Assembly: GCF_030915465.1 (NCBI RefSeq)
Contig: NZ_CP133267.1
Location: forward strand, 4,081,001 to 4,145,000
Reading direction: 5' to 3'
From: Neobacillus sp. PS3-34
GTDB lineage: Bacteria > Bacillota > Bacilli > Bacillales > Cytobacillaceae
Length of the DNA stretch: 64,000 nt
A model generated the notes under the pieces. It did not search any database, was not told where the DNA came from, and was given only the letters and a program-made list of their open reading frames with translations. This document shows, piece after piece, positions 27,443-36,521 of this stretch (the first letter of the stretch is position 1; each line of letters opens with the position of its first letter). The position numbers and the translations under genes are program-made.

Positions 27443-27685
27443 TTAAAATTGGTTTGAGATAGGTGCAGATGGGTTTGCGATTTGATCCTGATCACTTATA
27501 TCAAAGTCACCAACACCATTTGCAGAACAAGAACCGGTAGGTGAGAAATCACCAAACGCCATATTTGTCCCTACCCATTTTGAGTTGGCCGTATGGCTGT
27601 TATGGACAGCAGGACCTAAAGAGATATTTGCATTATTATTTATTGCGTTTGTTTTAATATTGAAAATGTTTATTTGAAAAGGCAT
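27443..27685 (-). CDS. GerPA/GerPF-like spore germination protein
   Basis: This 80-residue protein begins MPFQINIFNIKTNAINNNAN and continues with SLGPAVHNSHTANSK and a DFD-type acidic end. The 'N-I-x-x-G-x-A-x-x-x-S' layout is that of the small GerPA/GerPF family, which helps germinants cross the spore coat. GAGGAA precedes ATG 27685. It is intact, unlike its upstream sister. Confidence 0.75.
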   Translation of the reverse strand: MPFQINIFNIKTNAINNNANISLGPAVHNSHTANSKWVGTNMAFGDFSPTGSCSANGVGDFDISDQDQIANPSAPISNQF

Positions 27686-27703
27686 TGGTTTCCTCAATCC
27701 TTT

Positions 27704-27945
27704 TTACATTTGATTTGAGTGGACATTTGCAGGGTTTGCGATATCTCCCATATCATTAACATCCGGATCAATAAATACATTCTCCATCGCAGCACTTGGT
27801 GGCGCATAATCTCCGTAGGATGCATTTGGCCCTGAGATTTTGTATTTGCGGTAGGAGCGTTATGAAGAGCTTCGCCAATGTTAATGGATCCATTATTGGA
27901 GACATTGTTAATTTTCAGGCTGAAGATATTGATGACAGTCTGCAT
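27704..27945 (-). CDS. GerPA/GerPF-like spore germination protein (frame broken near 27830)
   Basis: First gene of the minus-strand operon. ATG 27945 opens MQTVINIFSLKINNVSNNGS, followed by INIGEALHNAPTANTKSQG. One base is missing at GGCCC 27828-27832; the restored frame gives PNASYGDYAPPSAAMENV and ends VHSNQM with a stop at 27704-27706, about 80 residues. It is paralogous to the next gene. Confidence 0.75.
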
Positions 27946-27973
27946 CTCTTCACATCCTTTTTCATTTATACAC

Positions 27974-28001
27974 CATCCTATGCAGATTTCAGCCCATCCG
28001 T
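27974..28001 (-). promoter_or_regulatory. Candidate sigma-K promoter of the spore operon
   Basis: Read on the minus strand, AC (28000-28001) is followed by 17 bases and CATAGGATG (27974-27982), close to the sigma-K pattern AC-N16/17-CATANNNTA. The predicted transcript starts about 22 bases before ATG 27945, just ahead of the ribosome site. Genes of this type are mother-cell expressed in B. subtilis. Confidence 0.45.
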
Positions 28002-28138
28002 TATTAAAACTTAAGGTGCACATTTAAAGGAGAGATGGGCATATAAGGGACTCTTATATTTGCAAATTGGGCAGAATCTTTTTTACTATAGTAATATGGA
28101 ATTTTGAATTTAAATTAGATGATGTGAGGTCATACTAC

Positions 28139-28924
28139 GTGAATGGAAAAACAGCTATGATAACGGGTGGAGCATCTGGAATAGGAAGAAATACAGCATT
28201 TAGTCTAGCGGAAAAAGGCTTTTCACTCGCTTTAAACTATCGAAACAGTGAGCGGGAAGCAAATTCACTGGCGAATGAACTGACTGATAAATTCGGTACC
28301 ACAAATCTTGTCTTTAAGGGAGATGTGGCTAATAAAGATGATTGTGAAAGAATGGTTTGTGAAGTTTTAGGCAGTTTTTCTAGGATAGATGTATTGATTC
28401 ATAATGCAGGACCATATATTTACGAACGAAAAAAAATGGCTGATTATAGCTTTAAAGAATGGAATTATATAATCAATGGAAATTTGTCAGCAGTCTTTTA
28501 TTTAACGAAACTTCTCCTCCCAGGAATGAGGAATAATAAATGGGGCCGCATTATCACGATGGGCTATGACCGAGCGGAAAACGCTCCTGGCTGGATATAC
28601 CGGTCGGCGTTTGCAGCAGCCAAAACCGGGCTCGCATCCCTCACAAGAACAATTGCACTCGAAGAAGCAGAGAATGGGATTACAGCTAATATGGTGTGTC
28701 CTGGTGACATTGTAAAGGAGTGGAAGGAGAAGGGGATTAAAGAAGCAAAGGAATCCAATGTGGAAAACTCTCCTGTTGGCAGGCCTGGTACAGGAGAGGA
28801 TGTTTCCAGGGTGATTACGTTTTTGACAGAAAAAGAATCAGATTTTATCACTGGAAGTGTCATCCCCGTTACCGGAGGGTCCGATGTATTAGGTAAAATT
28901 TTCAGAATTGATGATTCCTTTTAG
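28139..28924 (+). CDS. SDR family oxidoreductase lacking the usual catalytic Tyr
   Basis: The Rossmann motif TGGASGIG and the NAG motif (IHNAGPYI) show a short-chain dehydrogenase of about 261 residues. The start GTG 28139 is set by GTGAGGTC 8 bases upstream. The active-site YxxxK reads F-A-A-A-K (in RSAFAAAKTG), and the position of the usual catalytic Ser, 13 residues earlier, is not Ser. It may bind NAD(P) without normal oxidoreductase chemistry, or use the Tyr four residues before. Neighbours do not suggest a substrate. Confidence 0.8.
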   Translation: MNGKTAMITGGASGIGRNTAFSLAEKGFSLALNYRNSEREANSLANELTDKFGTTNLVFKGDVANKDDCERMVCEVLGSFSRIDVLIHNAGPYIYERKKMADYSFKEWNYIINGNLSAVFYLTKLLLPGMRNNKWGRIITMGYDRAENAPGWIYRSAFAAAKTGLASLTRTIALEEAENGITANMVCPGDIVKEWKEKGIKEAKESNVENSPVGRPGTGEDVSRVITFLTEKESDFITGSVIPVTGGSDVLGKIFRIDDSF

Positions 28925-29010
28925 CTTTCAGTCTCAAGTTATGTCTATTCAATTATGGGCAGAGATGATAAAATGAAAAAAATTCCTTTTTGAAAATAGA
29001 TAGGTGAAGC

Positions 29011-30513
29011 ATGGAAGAATACCGACAGTTTGTCAAGCGATTACTAATTAATTATATAATGTGTTCCCTTTTAGCTGTTTTCGGCATTGGAGGCATTCCG
29101 ATGTTAATTAGCTTAAATTTAGACCATCGGGATGTTTTATTTTTAATGATCATATTAGGTTGTTCTTTACTGGTCATGTTTGTGGTGGAAGGATTTTATT
29201 TTTGGCATCATTTAAGGCCCATTAAGAGGGCTTTTACAAGCAATTTTAAAAATAAGGATATCAATGAGGCCGCTTTTACACGGCTGTTTCGCTTTCCTGA
29301 ATTAACTGCCAGAAGAATTATGCTCCCACACCTCTGGGGATTCAGTCTGCCAGCTATTTTCCTTTCTTTATGGCTAATCCATGCTAAATTGTTAACCTTT
29401 CCTTTTTCCTATGTTTTTTATGCGATGTTAGCTTCTGTTATTGTCGCTTTGATGCATGCATTAATTGAGTATTTTTTAACTGTTAGAACCATTCAACCTG
29501 CCATTGAATACATGAATGGAAAAATACTTGGTGAAAGCGAAGTATTCCTTCACAACAGAAGAGTCAGAGTGACAATTAAATCAAAATTAGGGGTAGCCAT
29601 TGTCCTTATCGGTGTGTTCCCTGTTGTTTTGTTTTTATTGGCAGCACAGGTGAAAATTCAGCAAATGACTGGCATCAGCACACTGGTTTTCTGGAAATGG
29701 GCAGGAATCGTCTTATTAATTACTGTCTTTTATTCGCTTCTTATCTCAAGAATTATGGCAAAAGATATTGAAAAACCGATACTTCAACTTCAAAAGATGA
29801 TGAAGGAAGTTGAAAGCCGAAATTATTTGCTAAAAGAAAATGTATATACTGATGAATTTTCTGACTTGTTCAATGGTTTTAATCGAATGATTTTTGAAAT
29901 CAAAAAACATAACGAGAAAAATGAAAAGATGCTTGAAAGCTTTTTGATGGTTCTTTCTGCTGCTTTGGATGCAAGGGATCCATATACTTCAGGACATTCT
30001 GTCCGTGTAGCTGATTATTCCAGACAAATTGGATTAGCCTTGTGCCTGCAAAAGGAATCGATTGATCTTTTATATAAAACTGCCCTATTGCATGACATTG
30101 GTAAAATCGGTGTTCCAGATCGTATCTTGCTTAAAGAAGGGCGCTTATCTGATGAAGAATTCAGCCTAATAAAAGCACATCCTGCAATAGGAGAAAATAT
30201 TCTAAAACAAGTCTATCCAATTAGTGAAATCGCTGAATTTCTTCCAGGTGTCCGATCCCATCATGAGAGGATGGATGGCAAGGGATATCCGGATGCCCTT
30301 TCGGGGGAGAAGATTCCCTTATTTGGCAGGATTATAGCGGTTGCAGATGCCTATGATGCCATGACTTCGGATAGACCATACCGTAAAGGCATGCAGGCAG
30401 AAAAAGCATTAAACATCCTTAATGATGGACGGGGCACACAATGGGATACCCATATTGTGGACAAATTTATTGGTGTAGTGATAGAACCGAAAATAAATGA
30501 AAATGCTTCCTAG
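29011..30513 (+). CDS. Membrane HD-GYP domain protein, probable c-di-GMP phosphodiesterase
   Basis: The 500-residue protein has several N-terminal membrane helices (about residues 13-65 and 105-160, 190-245), a HAMP-like linker, and a C-terminal HD-GYP domain. HDIGKIGVPD, HHERMDGKGYP and DAYDAMTSDRPYR carry the metal ligands and the GYP signature, so hydrolysis of cyclic di-GMP is expected. The ligand of the membrane sensor part is unknown. AGGTGAAGC precedes the ATG. Confidence 0.87.
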   Translation: MEEYRQFVKRLLINYIMCSLLAVFGIGGIPMLISLNLDHRDVLFLMIILGCSLLVMFVVEGFYFWHHLRPIKRAFTSNFKNKDINEAAFTRLFRFPELTARRIMLPHLWGFSLPAIFLSLWLIHAKLLTFPFSYVFYAMLASVIVALMHALIEYFLTVRTIQPAIEYMNGKILGESEVFLHNRRVRVTIKSKLGVAIVLIGVFPVVLFLLAAQVKIQQMTGISTLVFWKWAGIVLLITVFYSLLISRIMAKDIEKPILQLQKMMKEVESRNYLLKENVYTDEFSDLFNGFNRMIFEIKKHNEKNEKMLESFLMVLSAALDARDPYTSGHSVRVADYSRQIGLALCLQKESIDLLYKTALLHDIGKIGVPDRILLKEGRLSDEEFSLIKAHPAIGENILKQVYPISEIAEFLPGVRSHHERMDGKGYPDALSGEKIPLFGRIIAVADAYDAMTSDRPYRKGMQAEKALNILNDGRGTQWDTHIVDKFIGVVIEPKINENAS

Positions 30514-30518
30514 CTCAA

Positions 30519-30553
30519 GACAGCCTTCCAAAACTTGGAGGGCTGTTTTTTTT
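30519..30553 (+). terminator. Rho-independent terminator of the HD-GYP gene
   Basis: ACAGCCTTCC and the near-complementary GGAGGGCTGT form the stem, followed by eight T. Confidence 0.85.
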
Positions 30554-30637
30554 AGGCATTAAACAATTTGTATCATATGAATGAATGCTGCACTTTGAAA
30601 GAAACTAATAAGCAAAAGTTTGCTAGGAGGGTGAAAG

Positions 30638-32058
30638 ATGAAAAGGAAATTGCAAATTTTACTGATGGTTTTTGTATTTGTGGGCTCCCCTGGATTTTCT
30701 ATAGTTAATAATCATTATGGATTAAAAGTCATTCATGTCTCTGCAGAAAATAGAGTATTGAACAAAGCGTATAAAAAGCCAAAAAATATTATTTTTCTAA
30801 TCGGTGATGGAATGGGAATAGGACAGATGGAAATTGCCCGGTTGTTCGAGTATGGAAAGGAAGGGAGACTGTTTATGCAGACACTTCCCCATTTAGGCCT
30901 CGTACAGACTTATTCTGCAAATAACTTTGTGACAGACTCTGCTGCGGGAGCAACAGCTTTGGCGACTGGCCACAAAACGAATAATGGGATGATTGGGGTT
31001 ACTCCTGATGGCAAGGAAGCCAAAAGTATCCTTGATTTATTTAAAGAACACGGTAAAAAGGTAGGGGTCATATCTACTAATACGGTTACTGATGCAACAC
31101 CTGCAGCATTTACAGCAAGTGTCAACAATCGCTGGTCAGGTCAAGCAGAAATTGCAAGACAGCAATTGGAAAACCAAATTGATGTCATCCTCGGAGGCGG
31201 CGCATCAATGTTTAAACCTGAAAATCAGAATGGCATAGACCTTATTGACCAATTTAAGCAAAAGGGATACACATATGTTACGGATCGAGGACAATTACAA
31301 AATGTAAAAGGAGAAAAAATTCTTGGTTTGTTCCATCCTTCATATATGACATTCAAACAAGACCGCGATGAATTACGCAGCAATGAGCCAGACCTCAAAC
31401 TGATGGCACAGAAAGCGATTGAAACACTTTCAATAGGGAATAAAGGGTTTTTTGTCATGATTGAAGGAGCAAGAATTGACCATGCCGCACATTCCGCGGA
31501 TATTCCAGGAATTTGGAAGGAAATGATGGAATTCGATCAAACGGTTGAATACGCTGTAAAATGGGCAGAGAAACAAGGAGATACATTGGTTGTAGTAGCA
31601 GCAGATCATGAGACAATGGGGATTTCGGCACCAGAACCGTTAAACGTTGAAGCCTATAAAAAAATAAAGGTAAGTCCGGAATACATGGCTGCACAATTGG
31701 TTTATGATCAAGGATCTCAGCAATATACAATTGAAAGTATAAGGGATGTCTTTTATCGATTTGCAGGGATATCGTTAAGCGATAGTGAAGCACAAAAATT
31801 AAACACCCGTCTTAAGTCAAACTCAGGTAAGGTTTATGCTTCAAAGCAAACTGCATGGGAAATTGGAAGCCTTATCGCAGAATATATGAATGCAGGGATC
31901 CTTGATCGAAAGGTAAGGGCGCAAAGCCCCACAGGAGGGCACACTGCAAACATGATCCCTATTTTCTCATTCGGCCAGGAGCCAAACGGTTTGAAGGAGT
32001 AATTAATAATACTGATATTCCAAAAAACATGGCTGACCTATTGGGCTATCATTTTTAA
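30638..32058 (+). CDS. Secreted alkaline phosphatase (frame broken near 31974)
   Basis: This is a PhoA-type phosphomonoesterase with a signal peptide (residues about 1-38), metal motif FLIGDGMGIGQ, the phosphorylated Ser in TDSAAGATALATGHK, and zinc ligands DHAAHSAD and ADHETMG. TGGHTAN near the end carries the last His. It hydrolyses phosphate esters outside the cell. The frame slips at GGCC 31973-31976. Restoring one G gives FSFGPGAKRFEG and a tail ending LLGYHF, with a stop at 32056-32058, about 473 residues. No Pho box is evident. Confidence 0.88.
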
Positions 32059-32129
32059 TATTTAACTGGAATGTACTGGACCTCTCCAACATAAAGTGTA
32101 GGGACAAGCAAATCAGGAGGGGAAAATAC

Positions 32130-32297
32130 ATGGCATTTAAGGGGTCTAAGGGCTGGTACGTTCAGGAACTTAAAAAATTAGGGATTAACAAGCATCCCAT
32201 TGATCAAAGGAAAATAGAACTATATAAAACCTACCTTGTCCGCAATTTATATTTAGAAAAGGTAAAATTGCAAAGAAAACATAACAATATTATGTAA
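32130..32297 (+). CDS. DUF2639 small protein, YflJ-like
   Basis: The 55-residue protein begins MAFKGSKGWYVQELKKLGI, the signature of the DUF2639/YflJ family of small Bacillus proteins with unknown function. AGGAGGGG lies 8 bases before the ATG and a hairpin terminator follows. Confidence 0.8.
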   Translation: MAFKGSKGWYVQELKKLGINKHPIDQRKIELYKTYLVRNLYLEKVKLQRKHNNIM

Positions 32298-32304
32298 ATA
32301 GTAA

Positions 32305-32335
32305 AAAATTCAGGATGCTTCCTGAATTTTTTTCT
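32305..32335 (+). terminator. Rho-independent terminator of the DUF2639 gene
   Basis: AAATTCAGGA and TCCTGAATTT form a 10-base stem, followed by TTTTT. Confidence 0.85.
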
Positions 32336-32434
32336 TTTTAAGATAATTAAATTTTAAGAACAATTCGAAAAGGCGTGATTAAAAACTTATGAATAGCAGA
32401 TAATAAAAATAAAATTAATGGAAGGGGCAGGACG

Positions 32435-32593
32435 ATGAGCTTTAATACTAACAGGATTAATCCAAATCAAACCCAGATATTCTTTGAAGATGCCGGCTTT
32501 GAAACCCTTACAAATGAGGAATTAGAGGATTTAATGCTGCAGATGGGCATTAACGAGAAGGATGACATGATAGGACAAAACATATTACAGTAA
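32435..32593 (+). CDS. Small acidic protein, 52 residues, unknown
   Basis: ATG 32435 follows GGAAGGGGCAGG. The peptide begins MSFNTNRINPNQTQIFFEDA and continues with an acidic amphipathic helix (LTNEELEDLMLQMGIN). No family is recognised. It has its own leader and a terminator, which supports expression. Confidence 0.55.
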   Translation: MSFNTNRINPNQTQIFFEDAGFETLTNEELEDLMLQMGINEKDDMIGQNILQ

Positions 32594-32613
32594 ATGATAA
32601 GATTTATTTTGAT

Positions 32614-32652
32614 TAAAAAAGACTAAACCGAAAATACGATTTAGTCTTTTTT
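32614..32652. terminator. Bidirectional terminator between convergent genes
   Basis: AAAAAAGACTAAA and the matching TTTAGTCTTTTTT form a long stem with T runs on both strands. Confidence 0.8.
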
Positions 32653-32670
32653 ATTTAAATATTTAATGAA

Positions 32671-33231
32671 TTATGCCTCGAGAAGCTGGGATTCATCTGA
32701 ATCGTCTGAGACTGTTCTCATCATATAAAGTGTATAAAGATCTTTTGGAATTTCATACAGATCATAAACATCCGCTGCTGAATTAAGCTGTTCATAGACA
32801 GTCTTCCTTGAATCATTTGCTTTAATGACATATGGAAGTTTTTCCGCAGCTTTAATAGAACGAATATTTACCTTACGGATGCGCATAAATACTGTTTCAA
32901 TTCCAATTTCATAAAAAAGTTCATCGAAAAATGCTTCTTTAGCAGGGCTGTTATAGCCTTTTCCATGGAAAGGCTTACCAAGCCAGGTTCCAAGAAAGCC
33001 CGCATTATTTTCAATGTCATAAAGGTTGATCGTCCCAATTGGAGCGCCCCACTCATCAAGAATCGTGCGTGAAATTAATTCACCGCGATCTTCTGCCTCG
33101 ATGGTCTGTTTCGTCATAAAAAGAAATTCTTCGTATGAATCCGCTTTTTGGCGCACAAAAGGGAAGACATCAGGGTGCGTCATCAAATCATATAATGCAT
33201 GGCATTCATGAAGATCACGTTTTTTGATCAT
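32671..33231 (-). CDS. GNAT family acetyltransferase
   Basis: The 186-residue protein starts at ATG 33231, behind GGAGGG. The GNAT fold is seen in GTWLGKPFHGKGYNSPAKEA (motif A, acetyl-CoA pyrophosphate loop) and IRKVNIRSIKAAEKL. This pattern is that of RimJ/RimL-type N-acetyltransferases. The substrate is unknown. The frame continues upstream without a stop into a structured leader, but the ribosome site decides for 33231. Confidence 0.82.
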   Translation of the reverse strand: MIKKRDLHECHALYDLMTHPDVFPFVRQKADSYEEFLFMTKQTIEAEDRGELISRTILDEWGAPIGTINLYDIENNAGFLGTWLGKPFHGKGYNSPAKEAFFDELFYEIGIETVFMRIRKVNIRSIKAAEKLPYVIKANDSRKTVYEQLNSAADVYDLYEIPKDLYTLYMMRTVSDDSDESQLLEA

Positions 33232-33274
33232 CTTAAACCCTCCAATTCGAGCAGTCCGATTCCATGTCAAAAGA

Positions 33275-33370
33275 AGCGGCCCACCCTCGAAATTTTTTGT
33301 GAAGTTGCTAAAAAATTCCGGGGTGGGAATCGAACCCACTAGAACCAGATAACCTGGTGGCGCACCATTT
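33275..33370 (-). ncRNA. Structured leader with tRNA T-arm-like hairpin upstream of the GNAT gene
   Basis: On the minus strand a hairpin with a tRNA-like T-loop (GTGGG-TTCGATT-CCCAC, 33323-33339) is preceded by CCAG-GTTAT-CTGG. Downstream, a second long stem (33310-33327 with 33280-33298) reuses the CCCAC strand, so the two foldings exclude each other. It lacks an acceptor stem, D-arm and CCA, so it is not a working tRNA. A regulatory leader or a tRNA remnant are both possible. Confidence 0.35.
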
Positions 33371-33559
33371 GCCTTCCCTATTCGTTTTGTTTACAGCCTG
33401 TAATTCTGGAACACCTTCTTGTATTTGATGAGCAATAGCATCGCTGAAATGCTCTATTAATAGAAGTTCACTAAAATTATATTACAAAAAAAAATGTAAA
33501 AAAGAAATAGTTTTTTTGTTTATTTGTTGTAAAATTTAATGCCAAATTTCAACATATTT

Positions 33560-34686
33560 CTACGCGTCCGTAAATACCATCTGTCCGCCAATCATGGTCC
33601 ATTTCGGTTTGGCTAAATAATGAAATGGATGGTGGCTCCATAAAACCAAATCGGCTTCTTTTCCTACATCAATACTACCGAGTTTGTCGTCTATTTGTAA
33701 ATTTCTAGCAGGCAAAATGGTCATTCCTTCAAGCGCCTTTTGCTCTGATAAACCTTCACGTACCGCGATAGCAGCCGCTATATTCAAATATTGAATCGGG
33801 GTATAAGGATGGTCCGTTGTAATAGATACTTCTACTCCGTATTTAGTAAGCTCCTGGTAAGTCTTCCATGTCTTGTTTTTTAGCTCAACCTTCGACCTTC
33901 GAGTAAGAGTCGGCGTACAGAAACCTTTAAATTCAATTCAGAGAGTTCTTCTGCAATTAAGTGTCCTTCCGTACAATGTTCAATTCTTAAGTCTAAATTA
34001 AATTCCTCTGCAAACCTTACGGCAGTGATAATATCATCTGCCCGGTGAGCATGTATCCTGACAGGAATTTCCCTCTTTAAAGCCTTTATTATAGGAGCAA
34101 CCCTCAAATCCTCTGGATTATCAGCATGGAGTGCATGATAAAAGGCCTCACGAAGCATGCCCATTATCCCCATTCTGGTAACGGATGCATTGTTTCCATT
34201 GCTGTGAATTCTTTTCGGATTTTCACCAAGGGCGATTTTGAGTCCTGCGGTTTCTTTAACGGTCATCTTTTTAATGTTTTTGCCAAATGTCTTTATGACA
34301 GATGTTGTACCGCCTATGACATTCGCGCTTCCTGGCATAATGTGTACTGTTGTGATTCCGCTTTTTATAGCATCGGTAAAAGCAGGATCAAGCGGATAAG
34401 CGCCATCAATGGCCCTGATATGGGGAGTAAGGGCTTCAGCCGTTTCATTTGCATCATTTCCTGCCCACCCAGTTCCTTCATCATATAATCCCATATGAGT
34501 GTGTACATCTATTAATCCTGGCAAAAGATAAGAATTGCCACAATCGATGATCTTTACATCCGTATCTGTAACAATATTTTTGCCTATCTTGGAAATTTCC
34601 CCGTTTTCTATTAGTACTTCCCCATTTGTTATGGGGGAGGAAGTTATAGGGTATATAATCGCATTTTTTAAAAGTGTTTTAGTCAT
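33560..34686 (-). CDS. Metal-dependent amidohydrolase (frame broken near 33912)
   Basis: This is an imidazolonepropionase-like amidohydrolase with the metal ligands in DVHTHMG, HAHRADD and IEHCTEGH, and the final Asp in TTDHPYT after the break. Such enzymes hydrolyse cyclic amides or related C-N bonds; the substrate is unknown. The frame slips at 33910-33916. Restoring one base gives KVSVGPTLTRRSK and a C-terminal half ending at 33560, about 375 residues. Gly-Pro at the break again points to a lost base in GGGCC. Confidence 0.82.
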
Positions 34687-34702
34687 TTTGAAACCTTTCC
34701 CT

Positions 34703-34894
34703 TTAATTTGAAGTAATTAACTTTTTATTATTTTGTTGGAACTTGTCAATTCCTGCTGCAAATTCTGCCTGCAATGCAGTTGTTTTTGGATTAAAGTAAG
34801 CATTCTCATATATATTATCAATTTGTTTGAAGATTGGGAACAGATAATTCTGGAAAAGCGGTCTGTATAGAGGGGGTATGATGGTTCGGGATGC
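34703..34894 (-). pseudogene. Possible remnant of a protein gene
   Basis: On the minus strand a stretch without start codon reads PLFQNYLFPIFKQIDNIYEN and continues to LQAEFAAGIDKFQQNN before a stop at 34703. It looks protein-like (aromatic, amphipathic) but has no ribosome site or ATG. Another frame upstream (KHPEPSYPLYT) may belong to it. I cannot name a parent family. Confidence 0.3.
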
Positions 34895-34996
34895 TTAAAA
34901 AAGAAACCTTTTTAGACCTTCTGATTTTCATGAATCCTTTTTTGTCTTGAAACGTATATAAATAGAAAAATTATATATGAAAATGGGGGATATATA

Positions 34997-35320
34997 GTGA
35001 TTAAAAATGAGGAAAGACTCCTGGCTGCTGCGATATATGCAATCAGTTTTTTTGCACCGATTATCGGTCCACTCGTGATTTGGCTTTTAAAAAGAAATGA
35101 CTCAGCTTTCATCGACTTTCACGGGAAAGAATATTTTAATTTTTTTATCTCTTATACAATATATTCTTTAATTAGCGGAATTTTAACCATTATTCTAATT
35201 GGAATTTTAGCTTTATGGATTATTGGGATTATGGCTGTGGTATTTACGTTGGTGGGAGCAGTAAAAGCTTATGAAGGGAAAGAATACCGAATTCCATTCA
35301 TTATTCGTTTGATAAATTAA
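34997..35320 (+). CDS. DUF4870 membrane protein
   Basis: The 107-residue protein has three hydrophobic segments (about 9-28, 50-70, 73-92) with the motif IDFHGKEYFNF between the first two, typical of DUF4870. The start is GTG 34997 behind GGGGGA. The function is unknown. The next genes encode a YxlE-like protein and an ABC exporter. Confidence 0.85.
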   Translation: MIKNEERLLAAAIYAISFFAPIIGPLVIWLLKRNDSAFIDFHGKEYFNFFISYTIYSLISGILTIILIGILALWIIGIMAVVFTLVGAVKAYEGKEYRIPFIIRLIN

Positions 35321-35371
35321 AAAAGTTCAGAACCAGGCAAAAAATTTTAGCCGGGTTCTGAACTTTTTTTA
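35321..35371 (+). terminator. Rho-independent terminator of the DUF4870 gene
   Basis: A long stem pairs AAAGTTCAGAACC with GGTTCTGAACTTT, followed by TTTT. Confidence 0.88.
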
Positions 35372-35415
35372 GACTTGTGCGTCACATTAATGAATTTACA
35401 GAGGGGGTAATAAAA

Positions 35416-35616
35416 ATGGAACATCTTGCAAATTTTAACTGGGCGGTTTTAGCTCCGATATTCATTATTCAATTGATATTAATCATTGTGGCAGTGGTCG
35501 ATTTAATTAGAATCGAAAGTACAAGAGGGCCAAAATGGCTTTGGGTGCTAATCATTCTGTTTGTTAATATAATTGGTCCTATTCTTTATTTTGTTATTGG
35601 AAGGAGAAACACTTAA
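35416..35616 (+). CDS. yxlE: PLD-nuclease N-terminal domain membrane protein, YxlE-like
   Basis: From ATG 35416 (GAGGGGG upstream) the 66-residue protein has two membrane helices around the conserved middle RIESTRGPKWLW, and ends FVIGRRNT, as in YxlE of the B. subtilis sigY operon. It overlaps the ABC ATPase start by one base. No sigY, yxlC or yxlD gene is present here. The role is probably accessory to the exporter. Confidence 0.8.
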   Translation: MEHLANFNWAVLAPIFIIQLILIIVAVVDLIRIESTRGPKWLWVLIILFVNIIGPILYFVIGRRNT

Positions 35617-36521
35617 TGTCCCTGATTCAAATGAAAGGATTAAAAAAGAGCTTTCAAGGGACTGAAGTTATAAAAGGCGGATTTTTCTCTTGAAGCTGGC
35701 AAATGCATTGCGCTTCTCGGACCAAATGGTGCCGGGAAAACGACGACATTAAGAATGCTTTCAGGGCTTATGAATCCTACTTCGGGCACCATTACCTTTT
35801 CAGACGCGAAAAAGGGTGAGGATATCCGGCATTTAATCGGATATCTTCCTCAATACCCTGTTTTTTACGATTGGATGTCAGGGATGGAATTTCTTGTTTA
35901 TGTAGGAAAACTTGCTGGTTTAAAGCAAAGGGAAGCAAATGCAAGAGCAAAAGAGCTTCTCCAGGTAGTAGGAATTGAGGATGCTAAGAATCGCAAAGTT
36001 GGAAAATACTCAGGCGGTATGAAGCAAAGGCTTGGAATCGCTCAGGCACTTATCCACAGGCCCAGCTTTTAATGCTCGACGAACCTGTGTCAGCACTTGA
36101 TCCTTTTGGAAGAAGAGAAGTGTTGGAGCTGCTGGAGGGATTGAAGAAGGAAACGACTATCCTTTTTTCAACCCATATTCTAAATGATGCCGAGGAAGTG
36201 TGCGAGAAAATATTATTTCTTCATAACGGTATTATTGTAGAATCAGGAACCATGGATGAACTAAAGGAACGGCACAAGCAGGAAAGGATAGATTTATCTT
36301 TTAAAGGCAATGTTGAAGAATATGTTCAGATTCTAGAATGGCATCCTTCAGTCGAACATATCAGTAAAGAAGGCAGCGTGATTAGTGTATTTGTAAAAAA
36401 TATTGAGGAAGCTAGGCATGCTTTACTTAACAATATTTATGAGGGGAATTGGCCGTTATTAAAATTCGAAATCAGCAGTATGACTCTTGAAGACATATTC
36501 ATGAAGGTGGTGGGGAAATGA
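35616..36521 (+). CDS. yxlF: ABC transporter ATP-binding protein, YxlF-like (frame broken near 35678 and 36061)
   Basis: This is an exporter-type ATPase with Walker A GPNGAGKTT, signature YSGGMKQR, Walker B LMLDEP and the H-loop STHIL. Two frame breaks are seen. At 35675-35681 (AAAGGCGG) the change fits loss of two bases, restoring VIKGADFSLEAG. At GGCCC 36059-36063 one base is missing, restoring HRPQLLMLDEP. With both repaired the protein has about 303 residues. It would energise the YxlG-like permease encoded next, which overlaps by 4 bases. The substrate is unknown; in B. subtilis these genes are linked to sigma-Y. Confidence 0.85.

Noticed and set aside
33280..33370. A functional tRNA gene on the minus strand
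   Set aside because: Only the T-arm is convincing; acceptor pairing, D-arm, a sensible anticodon and CCA are missing.
33340..33480. Protein-like frame on the minus strand (FSDAIAHQIQEGVPELQ)
   Set aside because: It has no start codon and runs through the structured leader; possibly a remnant, but too weak to list.
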